NCBI RefSeq assembly: GCF_010389155.1
Contig: NC_057761.1
Coordinates: 54,310,587 to 54,374,586 of the forward strand
Source: Erigeron canadensis
Lineage: Eukaryota > Streptophyta > Magnoliopsida > Asterales > Asteraceae
Direction: 5' to 3'
DNA length: 64,000 nt
Below are positions 46,818-59,869 of the stretch, in pieces. The notes under the pieces were generated by a model. The model was not told the DNA's origin. It searched no databases and saw nothing but the letters and a program-made list of their open reading frames with translations. Every line of letters begins with the position of its first letter. Position 1 is the stretch's first letter. The translations under genes were made by a program, and so were the position numbers.

Positions 46818-47181
46818 TTTTTATATTTGTCCATATGATATGATGTTATAGCAACCATTTATGGTATTTAAAATACTTATATTTTTTTTAACCATGTCAA
46901 ACATTTTTTAGTCTTTGATGTACCAAATTCAACTAATACTAACTTATATAAGTTTCATAATAAAATACCAATTTATAATATAAACATTAAGTGTAGAATG
47001 GAATAATACAAAAAAAAACTCAAAAAGTATAGTTTAGAATTGACTGGTATTGTGACATATTGAAAAATAGAAAAGAAAAGTGGTTAGTTTACACAATTTG
47101 TGCATTATACTTCATAATAAAAATGGGTTATTATTATTGTAGTGATAATAAACAAACATTATATAATATTTAAAGAAAATA
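46818..47181. other. intergenic
   Basis: AT-rich; nothing supported. Confidence 0.4.
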
Positions 47182-47350
47182 CTAGATACATACCCACGTG
47201 ATGTGACAACAATAGTGGTAGCGGTGACGATGTGACAATGGCAACAACCAGTACTTGATGGGTGGTGGAGGCGACAATGGTGACGGTAGTACTGGCGTGG
47301 TGGTAAATGTAAAAGTACTTCATGTTAAGGGGGTATGTAATTATTTTAAG
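47182..47350 (-). mobile_element. Helitron-like 3' portion, reverse
   Basis: On the minus strand the segment is GT/CG-rich (CACCGCTACCACTATTG) and ends in CACGTGGGTATGTATCTAG followed by T, matching the other Helitron-like copies. The 5' end was not located. Confidence 0.4.
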
Positions 47351-48779
47351 GGTTAAGAAACTATGTTGTAGATAATTTCACTAAGTGTAGTATAGGTTGC
47401 CAATTTGGTTGATAAGCCATTGGTAAGGTCTTTGACTTTGAGGTATTCCAACATGTCCCGCTTCTAAATTGGCAAGGGTGGGTTAATTAGAGGAGGGGCG
47501 TTGAAAATAATCGACCCGAGCCCGATATGAAAAGCGCGATAAAAATCTCAACCCAAAGATGTCAATCCGTTAACCCAAACCCAACCCATCAATCCACAAA
47601 AAATCGATCGACGGGTTAAGTGGGTTGTTAGATTATTTTAGCTGACACAAGTCACATGGGTTGGTGGGTTCGTAGGTTGCCGAATTGATTTTAGGTCAAA
47701 CGAGTTATGGGTTCATGGGTCATATGGCATGATGGGTTGACCTATTTAAAAATTTATATAAGTTTAAAATATTTTCGGGTTGACAGGTCGACCTGTTAAT
47801 CCGAAAGGTCAACCAACCCGAAAGAATCAGCTTGGCGGGTTAAAGGGTCCAAAGTATGCAAATATAATCCGGGTTTTTTCGCGTTGGTTTTGGGTTGGAT
47901 CAGTATTGATAGACTCAATATGTTATCCCAAAATATATAAGAGTTAAAAAAGTTTATCTTGACATTATGCTCGATTTCACAATAAATTTCATCTTTATTT
48001 ACTATAAGACTTATACTTTTCGCAATATGTGATGCAAGTTAAGGTTATTTGTAACCCGGTCACCGACCGAGTATTAATCAAGTAAGTATATTGTTAGACA
48101 TGAAAGTAATACTAATTAAATTTGTGTTGATAAAAATAATATTGGGACGAATAATGTTGAAAATGAAGTTTTTTAAGTCTTATTTACAAATAAAGTTTAC
48201 ATTTTTAAGTATTGAAAGGAGGTTTTAGCTAATGTAAAAAGTTATGACAAAATAATTGAAGTTTTTGCACATAAAGCTCATTTTAGATGATTCGTATGTA
48301 GTACTTTCGATTCAAAGTTTAACTCATCATATTGTAGATTTATAACTTATTATCTATTAAAAAAAATAGTATGGGAATATAAGCTGTCTAGTTTGAATAT
48401 GTTCTAAACCCTTAAAATATTTGTGTTGTATTATGTATAGCTTTTGACATGGGCATATTTTCTGCTACCATTTAGCTCTAAGTATCAAAATCTTCATGAC
48501 CGGCTCTGATAGTGTTATACGTGGTTACGTTGGCCAAATGTATAAATTTTCAAACTAAAATTTGGGAAGAATGATGACGCAACCCTCATTCACTCCATCC
48601 ACTAAAACCTAAAAAGAGAAAAAGCTATCAAATTGTTGCATCGAAGAAGATTTCATGGAATGTGATCACCCATTGTTAGTTAACCATCAAGTTACAGTGT
48701 CACCAAGTAAGGTTGTCATCCACTCATCCTGTTGAGTGTTGAGTGAATAATCTTACGCGCCCCGTATCACGACCTTGTT
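47351..48779. other. intergenic with TGGGTTGACC-type repeats
   Basis: At about 47500-47920 there are many AACCCAACCC and GGGTTGACAGG words, typical of inner parts of non-autonomous plant DNA elements, without clear ends. The remainder is AT-rich. No gene. Confidence 0.35.
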
Positions 48780-49555
48780 AATTGGTATTTTGACCACCCA
48801 GTTTTTGCAGCGAGGGTCGCTGCAAAAACTCTAGCGGCAAAAATTCTACCGATGTCTTTATTGGTTTGACCGGTTTAAATGCACATATTACAGCGAGGGT
48901 CGCTGCAATAAGTGAAATGGAACCCATTTTCGGAATAAAAGCTATCCCCCATCCATTCCATCATTTTCATCTTAGATTTCAAAAACGCATCCACCCCCTC
49001 CACTCCGGCTACTAAGAATCCGGCCACCACGACACCACCAAAACACCTCCTATTTTATCAATCCAGTCCCCTTATTGTAACAATCCGACCACCACGAAAT
49101 TTCGGGTTCATGGTAGATATCCATCTGTGCATTTTATTTTGGTTCATGGTAGATAACCAATAACTATACTTCTATATTTAAACATATATTTAAACAATCC
49201 GTACATCGTACGAGTATTATAACTAGTATATATATATATATACTTACTATATTTAAACATATATACATATACTTGAAAGCAAAAACAGTATGAAAAATTT
49301 AAATAAAACATACATATATACACCTACTATATATATTGAAAATTTAATATATATATACACACACACATACCTGATGATGAAACGAATGCGTGAATGCGAA
49401 AATATTGTATGAAAATGACACTACGTGAAGCGAAACGTTTACATATATAGAAATACTCGTGCACTGTGGACTTGATGGTCCACAGTGTACAGGTATGTAC
49501 GAAGACGTTTTTGCAGCGACGATCGCTGCAATAAGTGTGGTCAAGTTACCAGAAT
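48780..49555. repeat. putative DNA element with repeated GCAGCGA..TCGCTGC palindromes
   Basis: The two ends are inverted copies over about 45 bp: TTGACCACCCAGTTTTTGCA on the left and, inverted, TTGACCACACTTATTGCAGC on the right. Near-perfect palindromes TGCAGCGAGGGTCGCTGCA occur at 48806-48824 and 48889-48908, and with a changed centre at 49511-49531. No target duplication was found, so the class is uncertain. Confidence 0.5.
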
Positions 49556-50938
49556 AGTGCTTGGGTCATCAGGTGTCTAATCTTAGCGGTCTCCTGGTGA
49601 CCAAATATGTGCAAATTCATAATTCTATGTTACTGACAATTTATTGATCCAACACATTAAAAATGTGTGTGTTTTGGACTTTTGGTTATTGTTGTACTCT
49701 TATCACATGACTCATGTTTTGAAGATGAGCGGAGCCAAACTTTTTTATTTATTTATTTATCATTCGAGTCTAATTAATATCAATAGAAGTTTGATACACA
49801 TCTCCTCCTTTCATATACTACTATACTAGGCATTAGCACGTGTGCACTACTATGCTACAACATTCTTCATCCCATCATGCCACTTTAATCGTAGTAAAAG
49901 ATCGATAATGGGTCCCTTATCTATATCCCATTAATTATTGCTTACAATATAAAACCAAAATCACTAGATTGCTATATGGAGATTGTAGTATTTAGGACTT
50001 TTTGACTTGGTCTATAATTTAAGTAGAATAGCTAGTGCGTGCGAGACTATGTAAATTCAGTGAAATAAAAATAGAAGGTGCAGTGGGTCGGGGTAAAAGC
50101 TGGAGCAATTCAGTCCCAAGACCATTGACTATTTTAAAGTGTTTGGTTGGCGTTTGACTACAAAGAGGAGTTGGTGTTGTTTGACTTGGCCCCTCAATAA
50201 TTCAATTCCACAAAGCACCCTTTCAAATAAACTAAATGGAAATATCCTATCACAAATTATATTTCTATTTACAAGTTATTTACATGGATATATTTTGTAT
50301 TATTATTCACTAGGTATGATGTACAAAAAATAGATGGATAAACATTATTTATTTCGGATAGAATAGGTTTCGTACGGTTTGCATTACAACATACAAGATC
50401 CAAGGTTTTATGCTTCTTTGTCGTGATACGCATCTAAATGTGGCAGCTGCACAGGATCCTCATGATCTTCATGTTCTAGTCATGTTGTTTTCATTTGGGT
50501 TTAGATGCTGTCTTTATTTGCAAGTCTTTTCCACCTTTTCAGGCAAAACAAGTTACTGATGTATCTATTGATAATCCCCTTCAATTCACCTACATGTGAG
50601 ACTCTTCTTGTCTTTCAACGCCTAGTTTATTACCTCATTAGCTGTGTCATTGCCCCAAACGCCAATACATTTCTTCTTATCAATGTTGAGGAAGGTTCAT
50701 TTCATACATTATATTCCATTTTAAACCACACCATATAAATATACAAAAAATGGTTAAACAATGAAGCATATGATATAAAGAAATATGCCTTTCCATTAAT
50801 GAAACAAAAGGTTCACTTTCATCAACAAGTTAACATGATATATGAAATACTTAATCCACATTTGACATTATAAGGCTTGAAAATCAAAATAATAACTCAA
50901 AATATGTAAAAATTCACATGTATCCATCCATTCAGCTA
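49556..50938. other. 3' flank of PAL gene 1
   Basis: No gene is supported. The last 200-300 bp presumably hold the PAL 3' UTR (minus strand). Confidence 0.4.
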
Positions 50939-53714
50939 CTAAGATATTGGCAGAGGAACACCATTCCACCCTTCAACACACTCCAACAGTGGATCAATTA
51001 TCTGTCCTTGGCACATTGCTGTGAACACCTTATCGAATTCCTCACCAGGCGATGTCACCTTCTCTCCGGTCAAGTACACCCCGCCGAGCTCCTCCCTCAC
51101 AAACCGGTACAATGGGTACGATCTGCAAGCCTTGATCCTGTTTGGAATCGACAGTTTGTCATTCTCAAACGCAATTCTGACACTTTCGACTTCTTTGGGT
51201 AAAATGACTTTCAATTCTTCTTCAAAAGCAGCTATCTTTTGGAAAATTGATGTTCCTGCCTGTTTCTCAGATTCACCATTGTTTAAAGCATGGTCAACAA
51301 GGACTTGTCGGAGCTTTTGCATCAATGGGTATGTGGCTAGGCACGGGTCATCAATGTAGGCAAATACGTACTCACGGTCAACCACACGAAGCAAGTCTTT
51401 TTCACAGAATCTTGATTGGTGGAGCTCACCATTGACGCCTGTGGTTAGGACCTTCTTGGCTACCTGGCTCACGGTGTTTTTGACCACGGACTTCATGTTC
51501 TCTTCCAAATGCCTCAAGTCAACCGATTGGCACAAAGCTACCAAGTATGTAGATGACATAAGCTTCAAGATATCAACAGCTTCTGCGGTTTTCCTTGCAG
51601 AAATCAATCCCAAAGAATTGACATCTTGATTATGTTGTTCTGCACTTTGAACATGGTTTGTGACCGGGTTGGCAAGGAACTGGAGCTCTGAGCAGTAAGA
51701 AGCCATAGCGATTTCTCCACCTTTGAACCCGTAATCCAAACTTGGGTTACGTCCGCCAGAAAGATTTGAGGGCAGCCCATTGTTGTAAAAGTCGTTCACA
51801 AGCTCAGAGAATTGTGCAAACATGAGTTTCCCAATAGCCGCGATAGCCAAACGTGTGTTATCCATGGAAACACCAATTGGAGTTCCTTGGAAGTTGCCAC
51901 CGTGCAGAGCTTTGTTTCTTGAGACATCGATCAATGGGTTGTCGTTAACAGAGTTGATCTCCCTCTCGATCATTTTGGTAGCTGATCGAATAACTTCTAT
52001 TTGTGGCCCAAGCCATTGGGGCGATGTTCGAAGAGCATAACGGTCTTGTTTAGGCTTTTGTAACGGGTCCATTTCGTGAACCTTTTGTGCGGCTTTAACA
52101 TAATCACTTCCATCCAATATGTATTCCATGATACCAGCAGCTTCAATTTGGCCCGGGTGATGCTTCAACTTATGGGTCAAATGATCCGTGAACTCGGGCT
52201 TCCCCTGCATAACCTCCGCAAAAATAGCTGATAAAACTTCAGACAACAATGCGAGTACATTAGCTTCAAAGAGAACCATAGACGCCATTCCTGATCCAAC
52301 CGCGGTTCCATTAACCAATGCTAGCCCTTCCTTAGGCTGTAACTCAAAGAACCCGCCTTCCACGCCAGCTTCCTCAAACGCCTTTTTGGCGTTCAAGATC
52401 TCCCCGGTCGGTCCAACTGCTTTTGAGTTGGACCGGCCAGTAAGCAGTCCGGCTATATAAGACAAAGGTACTAGATCGCCAGACGCAGTAATGGTTCCCC
52501 TGAGGGGTAAAAAGGGGGTGACATTGTTGTTGAGGAACTTAGTGATGGCTTCCAAGATTTCGAAGCGAATTCCAGAGTAGCCCTGAAGGAGGGTGTTGAT
52601 TCTGACCAGCATGGCAGCCCTTGTGGCGGAATGTGGCAGTGTGTGGCTTGATTCTGTGCCATTACCGAATATTCCGGCGTTCAAGAATCTGTCAAAACAC
52701 ATAAAAAGTTAGTATTAATAAATATACTTTATCTAACTATAACGGTTTGTCATTTTGTTTCTTGAATTCCAAACATTCTTTGTCTGCTAGTTTCCCGAAA
52801 TTTTTCCATATAGATAAATTACGTTCATCATTTTAATAACAACTACTTTTGTAATAAATTAATCTTTATACAGTTCAAAACTAAATAAATTACCAATTAA
52901 AAATATATTTTTGGTACAAATGAAATATAAAATTGCTTATATAAACATGTTTATCTTGGGTAGAAAAATTCCAATACACTATTTATGTTGGAGATTATGT
53001 TGTTTTTCTATCTTTAAAAGTTACGTTATTTTGACACATCTAATTAACATTTTTGTATCAATAAGTTATCAACTTTGTTACGTTTGGTCCAATCAAAATG
53101 TATCACACAATCTTTACTTTCATAAATAAAACTCAAAAACGAAACATCAACCATAACCTTTTCCAAAAAAAACAAATACCAAACACCCCAAAAAGCAATT
53201 AATTAATAAAAGTTTTTTTAAAACATTTATATAACTAACATAAAAGACAAGAAAACAATAAACTAAAACTATAAATAAATATTATTACGTGTCTAAAAAG
53301 TTGTATTTTATATAAAATAAGGAATTACCTGATGAGTTCCTTTTGTAGAGCACCACCTTCTTTAGTTCTCCTATGAGAAGTGGCACCAAAACCGGTAGTA
53401 ACACCATAACTATCGGTCCCTTTATTCATGCTGTCCATCACCCAATCGCTACTCGCTTTCACGCCGGCTCTAGCCGATTCCGCCAGCTCAACTTTCACGG
53501 TGGCATTTTCGCTGGCAGCGATCGCAGCAACCTGCGATACTGTCAGCGTTTCGCCACCGAGTTTAACAATTGGCTTCCTAAACTCAGCCACCATCTTTTT
53601 CACCTCATCAAGATGACTACCCTTTAATGACTCGGCTGCCATCCCCCAGTTTAACGGATCACTGCTTTTGATACATAATTCACCATTTTGGTGTGCATTT
53701 GTTGTATTATTCAT
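50939..53714 (-). CDS. PAL: phenylalanine ammonia-lyase, copy 1
   Basis: Converts L-phenylalanine to trans-cinnamate and ammonia, the entry step to lignin, flavonoids and other phenylpropanoids; cytosolic homotetramer. Two exons, 53714-53329 and 52688-50939, split inside an Arg codon at the intron position usual for PAL genes; 711 aa, normal length. The MIO-forming Ala-Ser-Gly is at 197-199 in [14 protein letters not shown]. The catalytic Tyr103 lies in [12 protein letters not shown]. The RFLNAG motif (Phe130-Leu131) fits a phenylalanine rather than tyrosine preference. The C-terminal shielding domain is present. It differs from copy 2 at TPFLPLRG (Phe for the usual Cys) and in ending LPIS. 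The promoter carries AC-type MYB elements. The intron is 640 bp. Confidence 0.96.
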
Positions 53715-53841
53715 TATTATTAAGAGTTTTTTGAATGTTACGAGTATATATTATGAATGTTATGAAAGAGAGAAATTTAATGGACTATGTATTTAGATAA
53801 TGAAAGTTGGTTGTTTTGTTAAAAATGAGAAACCAAGTTGG

Positions 53842-54022
53842 TTTTTATAGATGGGAATGAAATAGTATATTCTTGTAAAGTTATGTCAAAAGTTTTTTTT
53901 AAAAAGAATAAATATTTGGTAGGTGAGGAAAAGGGTGTTTATATTTGATATTTTGAGAAGGGGGGTTGGTAGGAAAGCAAGGATGATGGCTAATGCAAGA
54001 CTAATAGTATGTGTGGGTTGGT
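53842..54022 (-). promoter_or_regulatory. PAL1 promoter: TATA box and AC elements
   Basis: On the minus strand: TATA box CTATAAAAA at 53842-53850, 128 bp before the ATG, with ACCTACC (53918-53924), ACCAACC (53964-53970) and ACCAACC (54016-54022) upstream. AC elements bind R2R3-MYB regulators and are standard in PAL promoters. Confidence 0.7.
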
Positions 54023-54599
54023 TGAAATATGATATAGGCCGTTGATCATGATCTTAAATGTGTAATGGATGGTGATGGTTGTAAGATGTAGACTTGTTAA
54101 GCAATGCCAATCTTTACCAAACCCTCCAACCTATTACACGTTAAGTAAGTTGAATATTATTATTTTGTTAAAAGTTTTAATTTATGGAATGAAATTTGAA
54201 ACATATTATTGTGTTGAACTGATTTATGTGTATATATGATCTATGCATGAAATAAGTTGATTGTTTATTTAGTTCATTATGGAAATGGATATATTCAAAC
54301 TATTTATGAGATCAATTCAACCAAATGACCGAAATCACATGATAACTTGTTTAATGTTATAACGGGAAAAGGTTTACTAACATCAATTACATATATGCAA
54401 TATTATGCTTTGTAAGATTTAACTAAAGATGGGTCTTAGTCTTAATATTCATACCGAATTTGTATAAAAGACTAAAATCTAATACTTTGGTTTTATTAAG
54501 AGGATCTTTGTGATTATGAACGATTCGATTATATAATATTGTGTTTGCAATAACGTAAATAATAAAAAAAATTGTATATGGCAATATAATCGATCATTT
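54023..54599. other. upstream region of PAL gene 1
   Basis: Distal promoter and spacer, AT-rich. No gene or clear element. Confidence 0.4.
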
Positions 54600-54687
54600 G
54601 TGTTTTTGTAAAAATAAACCATCAGTCGCCGCCACCTTTCACCACCGCATTGCCATCGCCGTCGCATTGCACGGGCACCATTGCTAG
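54600..54687 (+). mobile_element. Helitron-like 3' portion
   Basis: A CG-rich run (CACCACCGCATTGCCATCGCC) then GCATTGCACGGGCACCATTG and CTAG before T, matching the other copies of this family. The 5' end is unclear. Confidence 0.45.
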
Positions 54688-56550
54688 TATATATCAATGA
54701 TAATTACTATCTACTCTGTTGCAAAAAAAAGCTTTGAATTTAATTTTTGACATGGACAATATTGTAATTATAATTAATTATACTCCTATTAAATAGCCAC
54801 ATGTCCAGTATATATGAATGTATGATCTACAATGTATAAACTAACATATAAATATAAATAAATTATAAGTAAAGTAAGCAAAATAAGGGATGCAGTTCAT
54901 ATAGAAGAAGTCAATGCTACTATTTAATTAGTTATAAAAACAATATACTCCGGAGTAGTATAGTATCACTTATAAAGTTAATTAGATAGGAAGTATAACA
55001 AAACGATTAATTAGGATGTAGGAAAGAAATTTTCATGATCACTTCCGGTCATTTCCGTGGCCACATTTCTGATTTCCCTGGCCACCTTGATGGTCGTTTC
55101 ATAATTAAGAACTAAATGAATAATTGCATGTAAAAAGTCAATGCTACCAATCCACAACAAATTTACGTTTAGTATCAACTATCAACATAAAAAGTCTATA
55201 ACTATTTATACGAAAAGCTAGCACATTTTAATCAAGGAATTGATACTTATAGCTCCGTCACTTATAGCTTATGGGGCCTTCACTCCTTAAACACTCGTCC
55301 AAAACATCCCTTCTTTCTTCATTTGTTACCGAGGTAGGGCTTAAGAGGAATATGTAAATTGCACACACACTTTCTCATTTAATCGCCAGAGCGGTACTTT
55401 CTTTTCTAATAGATGAGGATTGTTTCTGTTATAATGACACTCAATCAATCTAGTTATATTATCGGTATACGCTAATCGATCTAGTCAAAGAGGAGAGGTG
55501 CTCTACATATTCAAACTACAATAAGCTTTGTATTTCATCAACACCACAAATAGTACTGTACTCGTATTTTTAAATAACGAATCACATATGTTATATATGT
55601 GATATGGGCATTTAAAAGTCCACTTAAGTTTGCTTCATTATCATACTCAAGTCAAAGTATGTCCCAATTTGACCGATATAAGTCAAGTTTACTAATTTTT
55701 AATTAGTTTTTGATCCAATTCAACTACTCAAATTTTGCTGGCTTGGCCTATAACTGTAATTAACTCTTAAATCGTATGAACATATGAAATATAATTAGTT
55801 CACGAGGTTAAAATATACGACGAGGATTTGTACTTTGCTCGATGTTAGCGTCAGCTGTGCTTGTGGTACGGTCAAGTAGTTTGTGACGATTTTATCCTTT
55901 TAGATCATTCTTAACCATTAAAAAGTTTCTTTTCGATTATACATTTTCTTGTTACGGCAGTTTTTCACCTCATTCGCTTTTTGTGACAATTTTATCCCTT
56001 GTATGTCATTCTTAATCATTCACATTCTTTATCTACATTTTTTTTTTTGCCACGTTAAATTCCCGGCCATATCATTTTAAAGTATGACACCTTTTAATTT
56101 ATCTCGTTTATCCGGCTAACATGATGTTTCTTATTCATCTATTATTTTTCTTCGTTGTCAAGTTCATATGTAGCAAGTTTTGATACAAAAATTGAAATTA
56201 CCAACTGTTCAAGTCTTCAAGATATATGGAATACAAAGTTATTTAACAAAGAGGGATAGTTTGTTTCTAGAAATTATAAATTGTCGAGATCACTAAAACA
56301 AGTAAGTCATATACTCATATCCCAAATTATATCATATTTCATTCTTAGGAAAAAATCTATACATATATCATCCAAGTATTACACATAGATATTTATGGAA
56401 GCAGGACCACACGTGTTGAAAGAGGGTGTGAATAGGCATTCTTTGTAGATGCCAAATGGTTTTAAAAGTTGTGTTACGCGTACACGGTGGCTCATGTCAT
56501 AAAGTAAGATACCACCACCACCTTCTCTGAACGGGGGAATAATTGGAGGA

Positions 56551-56590
<40 letters not shown>

Positions 56591-57130
56591 GCAAGACAAT
56601 GTGGTCAATGAGGGATAGTGAATAGCCCCATGTTTCTTTTATACCAGCGTCTTGTCAAGTTCATTGATATATTTTGTCTTTAATTGGTCTCCTTTTTTTC
56701 ACAATTTTTTCTATAATATTTTAAGTATGTTGTAACAAACATGTTCTCTCTTTTATCATAGTAAACTCAAAATCCAATATTAAAACTCTTCCATACACAC
56801 ACGAGCATATCTATTAGACTATTACGAGTCACGAGTCGGTTTACATAAAAATTGAGACGACTCGCTCGTTGGGTGACTCTTTTTTCTCGTTACTTTTACG
56901 AGTCGTGGTGTGAATTTGGAACGAGTCAATACGAGTCGCAATCTTATGATTGTTGTATTTTGATAATATGGTATACATTATATATCATATTTATGGTTAT
57001 ATTATTTTGTATGCTATATATGTATTCTTGATCCTTTTAGTACGAATTTGGAGATAAACTGTAAGTTTATGACTCAAAAGTATCGAATGTGTAATATTTT
57101 GGTAACCTATTAGGGTTAAGTATCTGAGAA
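54688..57130. other. intergenic
   Basis: No gene. An (AT)n run lies at about 56561-56585. From 56815 the motif ACGAGTC recurs several times and again at 57495-57560, suggesting an older element into which the 57131-57383 foldback inserted; its ends are not clear. Confidence 0.4.
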
Positions 57131-57383
57131 TGTAAGTAACTTTTACCATTTTCCTACTGTGTGATATAACTTTCATTTGATCCATTGTATGTAACTAACC
57201 CGCTAAATCGAACGATTAATGTAATATTTTTACGTTAACCAATAAAAAACTTCTACGTGGCGGTTCATATTGTTTGCCACGTATACACTTTTACATTAAT
57301 TGTTCAATTTAACGGTTGGTTACATACAATGAACCAAATGAAAGTTACATTCACAAAATAGGAAAAGTGTAAAAGTTGATTAC
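57131..57383. mobile_element. foldback MITE related to the 46.5-kb copy
   Basis: About 100-bp arms are inverted copies (left GTAACTTTTACC-like start, CATTTGATCCATTGTATGTAA; right inverted equivalent). As in the 46528-46817 element, TTGTATGTAA occurs in both arms and ACGTGGC in the centre. No target duplication was recognised. Confidence 0.55.
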
Positions 57384-57912
57384 ACCCCCATATAGTAAAC
57401 CCAACCTATTAAGATAATCAACTTATATTTTGTTTATAAATACATCGCATATATAAAATTATACAATATTGTGTAGTAGATATAAATGTACAAACTCTTA
57501 CAAGTCGAGTCATGAGTCAAAAATCATGTTTTCGAATTACGTCAAAAGTTACGAGTCGAAAACTATGCATACAAGTACTAATTAGTCAAAGTTTGTTTGG
57601 TGAAAATGAATATGTTATTTACAAATTGACCAATTAAACTCCCCCTTCAAATTGACAAATGTATATCAGTATATATTAGAAGTTCACACTGAATGTAGGA
57701 TGCAAAAATCATGTTTTATGTGTTAAGGGTCTTTTTAAAAGGTTATTTGTTTAGAAAGTTCCTTAACTTATTACAAATATCTTTTTTAGTCCAAATAAAA
57801 AAATTCTTTATTGTAAGGATCAAAATTATTGAGCTTGTACCGGCTAGATGTTGATGTATATTAGGTTATTGCCTACATGGCAGCCTTGTGTATAAATTTG
57901 AGACCTACTTAA

Positions 57913-58310
57913 TCTATATTATATTATAAAGCAGATCCCCTTGACTAAAATTTTAATTTTTAACACTTACTTTCCCAAAATGCCCTTTCTATAAAAATCT
58001 ATATTACCAAACACCATTTCTCTCTTTTCAAATCTCAACCAATCATCTTTTTTCTCTCTCCTCCATAAATCATTTACTTCCCCAATTCATTTAAAATCTT
58101 TTATCTCACAAACCGTACATCGATAAATTATAAAAATTATACGGGTGTTCTAAAAATTTCATGCTCTTTCATTAGAGATGTCATTCGATATACTTTCGAC
58201 GATTTTTAAATCCGAGGGCGGAACCCATACAGTTAAGGCCTTTGGCTATCACACTTTATGACCTATCATTTCACTATCTCACCGCCATAACGCGCGGGTA
58301 CTTACTCTCG
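57913..58310 (+). mobile_element. Helitron-like element, copy 3 (decayed end)
   Basis: It begins TCTATATTATATTATAAAGC after A and ends ACGCGCGGGTACTTACTCTCG before T. The CTCG end departs from CTRR, so this copy is probably mutated at its terminus. Confidence 0.5.
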
Positions 58311-59869
58311 TATAAATATAAATATAACTTAACGGAGGTATTAGAGAAAGAGAGTAAAGCAAATATCTAATCGATAGGATATGAATTCTGAACACATTTA
58401 ATACATCAAATATTCAGATTCAAATTTCCAAAAAGCGAATGTCAATTAGTCTTTAATTGAAAATTGATTCATCAATCAAGATTTTTCTCCTCTTTCTCTT
58501 TCTTTTCTATCCCGGCCACCCCCACCGTCGAGCCGCCGCCCACCTCGTCGGAAAAACGGAGTACACCTCAAAATGCTATATAAATAACCTTTTCTCAAAT
58601 TAATAGCACCAAATAAAATTTTGGGAGCATAGATGGATAAGATAAGGGGAAAAGCTATTAGATTTTGAACTTTCACAAATTTTTGATCAGATCTCGAAGA
58701 CGAAGTCACTCGTAAGAAATATCCCAACGTTTTATGTGGTTACTTAAAGCAAGAATCATTCTGGTTGTATAACTATCATATTATTGAGGTTAATTAAATA
58801 TCACCGAAAATGGTGGAAGATTGCGGATTTGCGGTGATGAGTATGGTGGGATTAGCGGTGGTGAAGGCGAAAGTGATGAAGGTGTTATTGGTGGAAGATT
58901 GTTTGTCATACATTGATACATAGTCAGCCACAACCCATCTCCGACGACCTTTTTTCCGGCCATCCAATTGTTAGGCCTTATGATATGTATTTCATTTTGA
59001 TTTTTTCTTTGTTTCACTTTTCTGCGTGTTTGATGTTGATGATAAGATGACATGGAATAAATTTTGTGTTTTTCCAAATGCAAATTGAGAAAAAATAAGC
59101 AAAGTGACCGTTAACTTCTCCATGGACCCATAAAGACGTTTTAGCCGGTTTTGATCCTTATAATAGAAAACTTTTTTGTTTGGATCTTAAAACAGGTATT
59201 TATGATAATAGAAAACATTTTTGTTTGGATCTAAAAACACAAGTATTTATAATAAGTTGAGTGATTTTTCAAACAAATAGCCTCTTTTTAAAAGAATTTC
59301 CTAACAATAAATAATCAATAGTCCATATAAACCTCTATAGTCAAAAATTTTACGAATCCTTATTTTAATTACTCAATAAAAAAAAAGGAAGTGAAATATC
59401 TACAACTAAATTTAGCCATCCATAACAATTTATGTATTAAACAGTTGTACATTGTGCTGTAAAATATATGCAATTGTTGTAGATAGCTAAAAATTGATAT
59501 AGATATATCACTCCCTTAAAAAAACCTATGTAGTTACAAATAAATATGTCTAAGCATTTATTTTTTAATTTTAGGTAATGAGAACTTTTGGTGTGGGTGG
59601 GGGAGAGAGAATACATTTTACGAAGAAAAGAGGAAAGCGTTGGCTATGAGCTCATAGACATTCATTATTTTTTACCCATGCTCTTTCATATTTTGGCAAT
59701 TACTCTCTTTTTTCTGTGGCAAATGATTAAGAAAATACTGCACACACTAACCAAAATTCAAGAGTCAAAAACAAGGTAATCGTGACATGAGAAACCATGT
59801 TCATTGTATCCGTTGCAATGCGTGGATACCCTGCTCGTTTAAAATTTTACATGGATTCATAAAATGCAA
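58311..59869. other. intergenic
   Basis: AT-rich spacer with a CG-richer patch near 58510-58560. Several short open frames lack domain features. No gene is supported. Confidence 0.35.

Noticed and set aside
56815..57570. A larger element defined by repeated ACGAGTC words around the foldback MITE
   Set aside because: The words recur on both sides, but I could not find matching ends or a target duplication, so it is only mentioned as a possibility.
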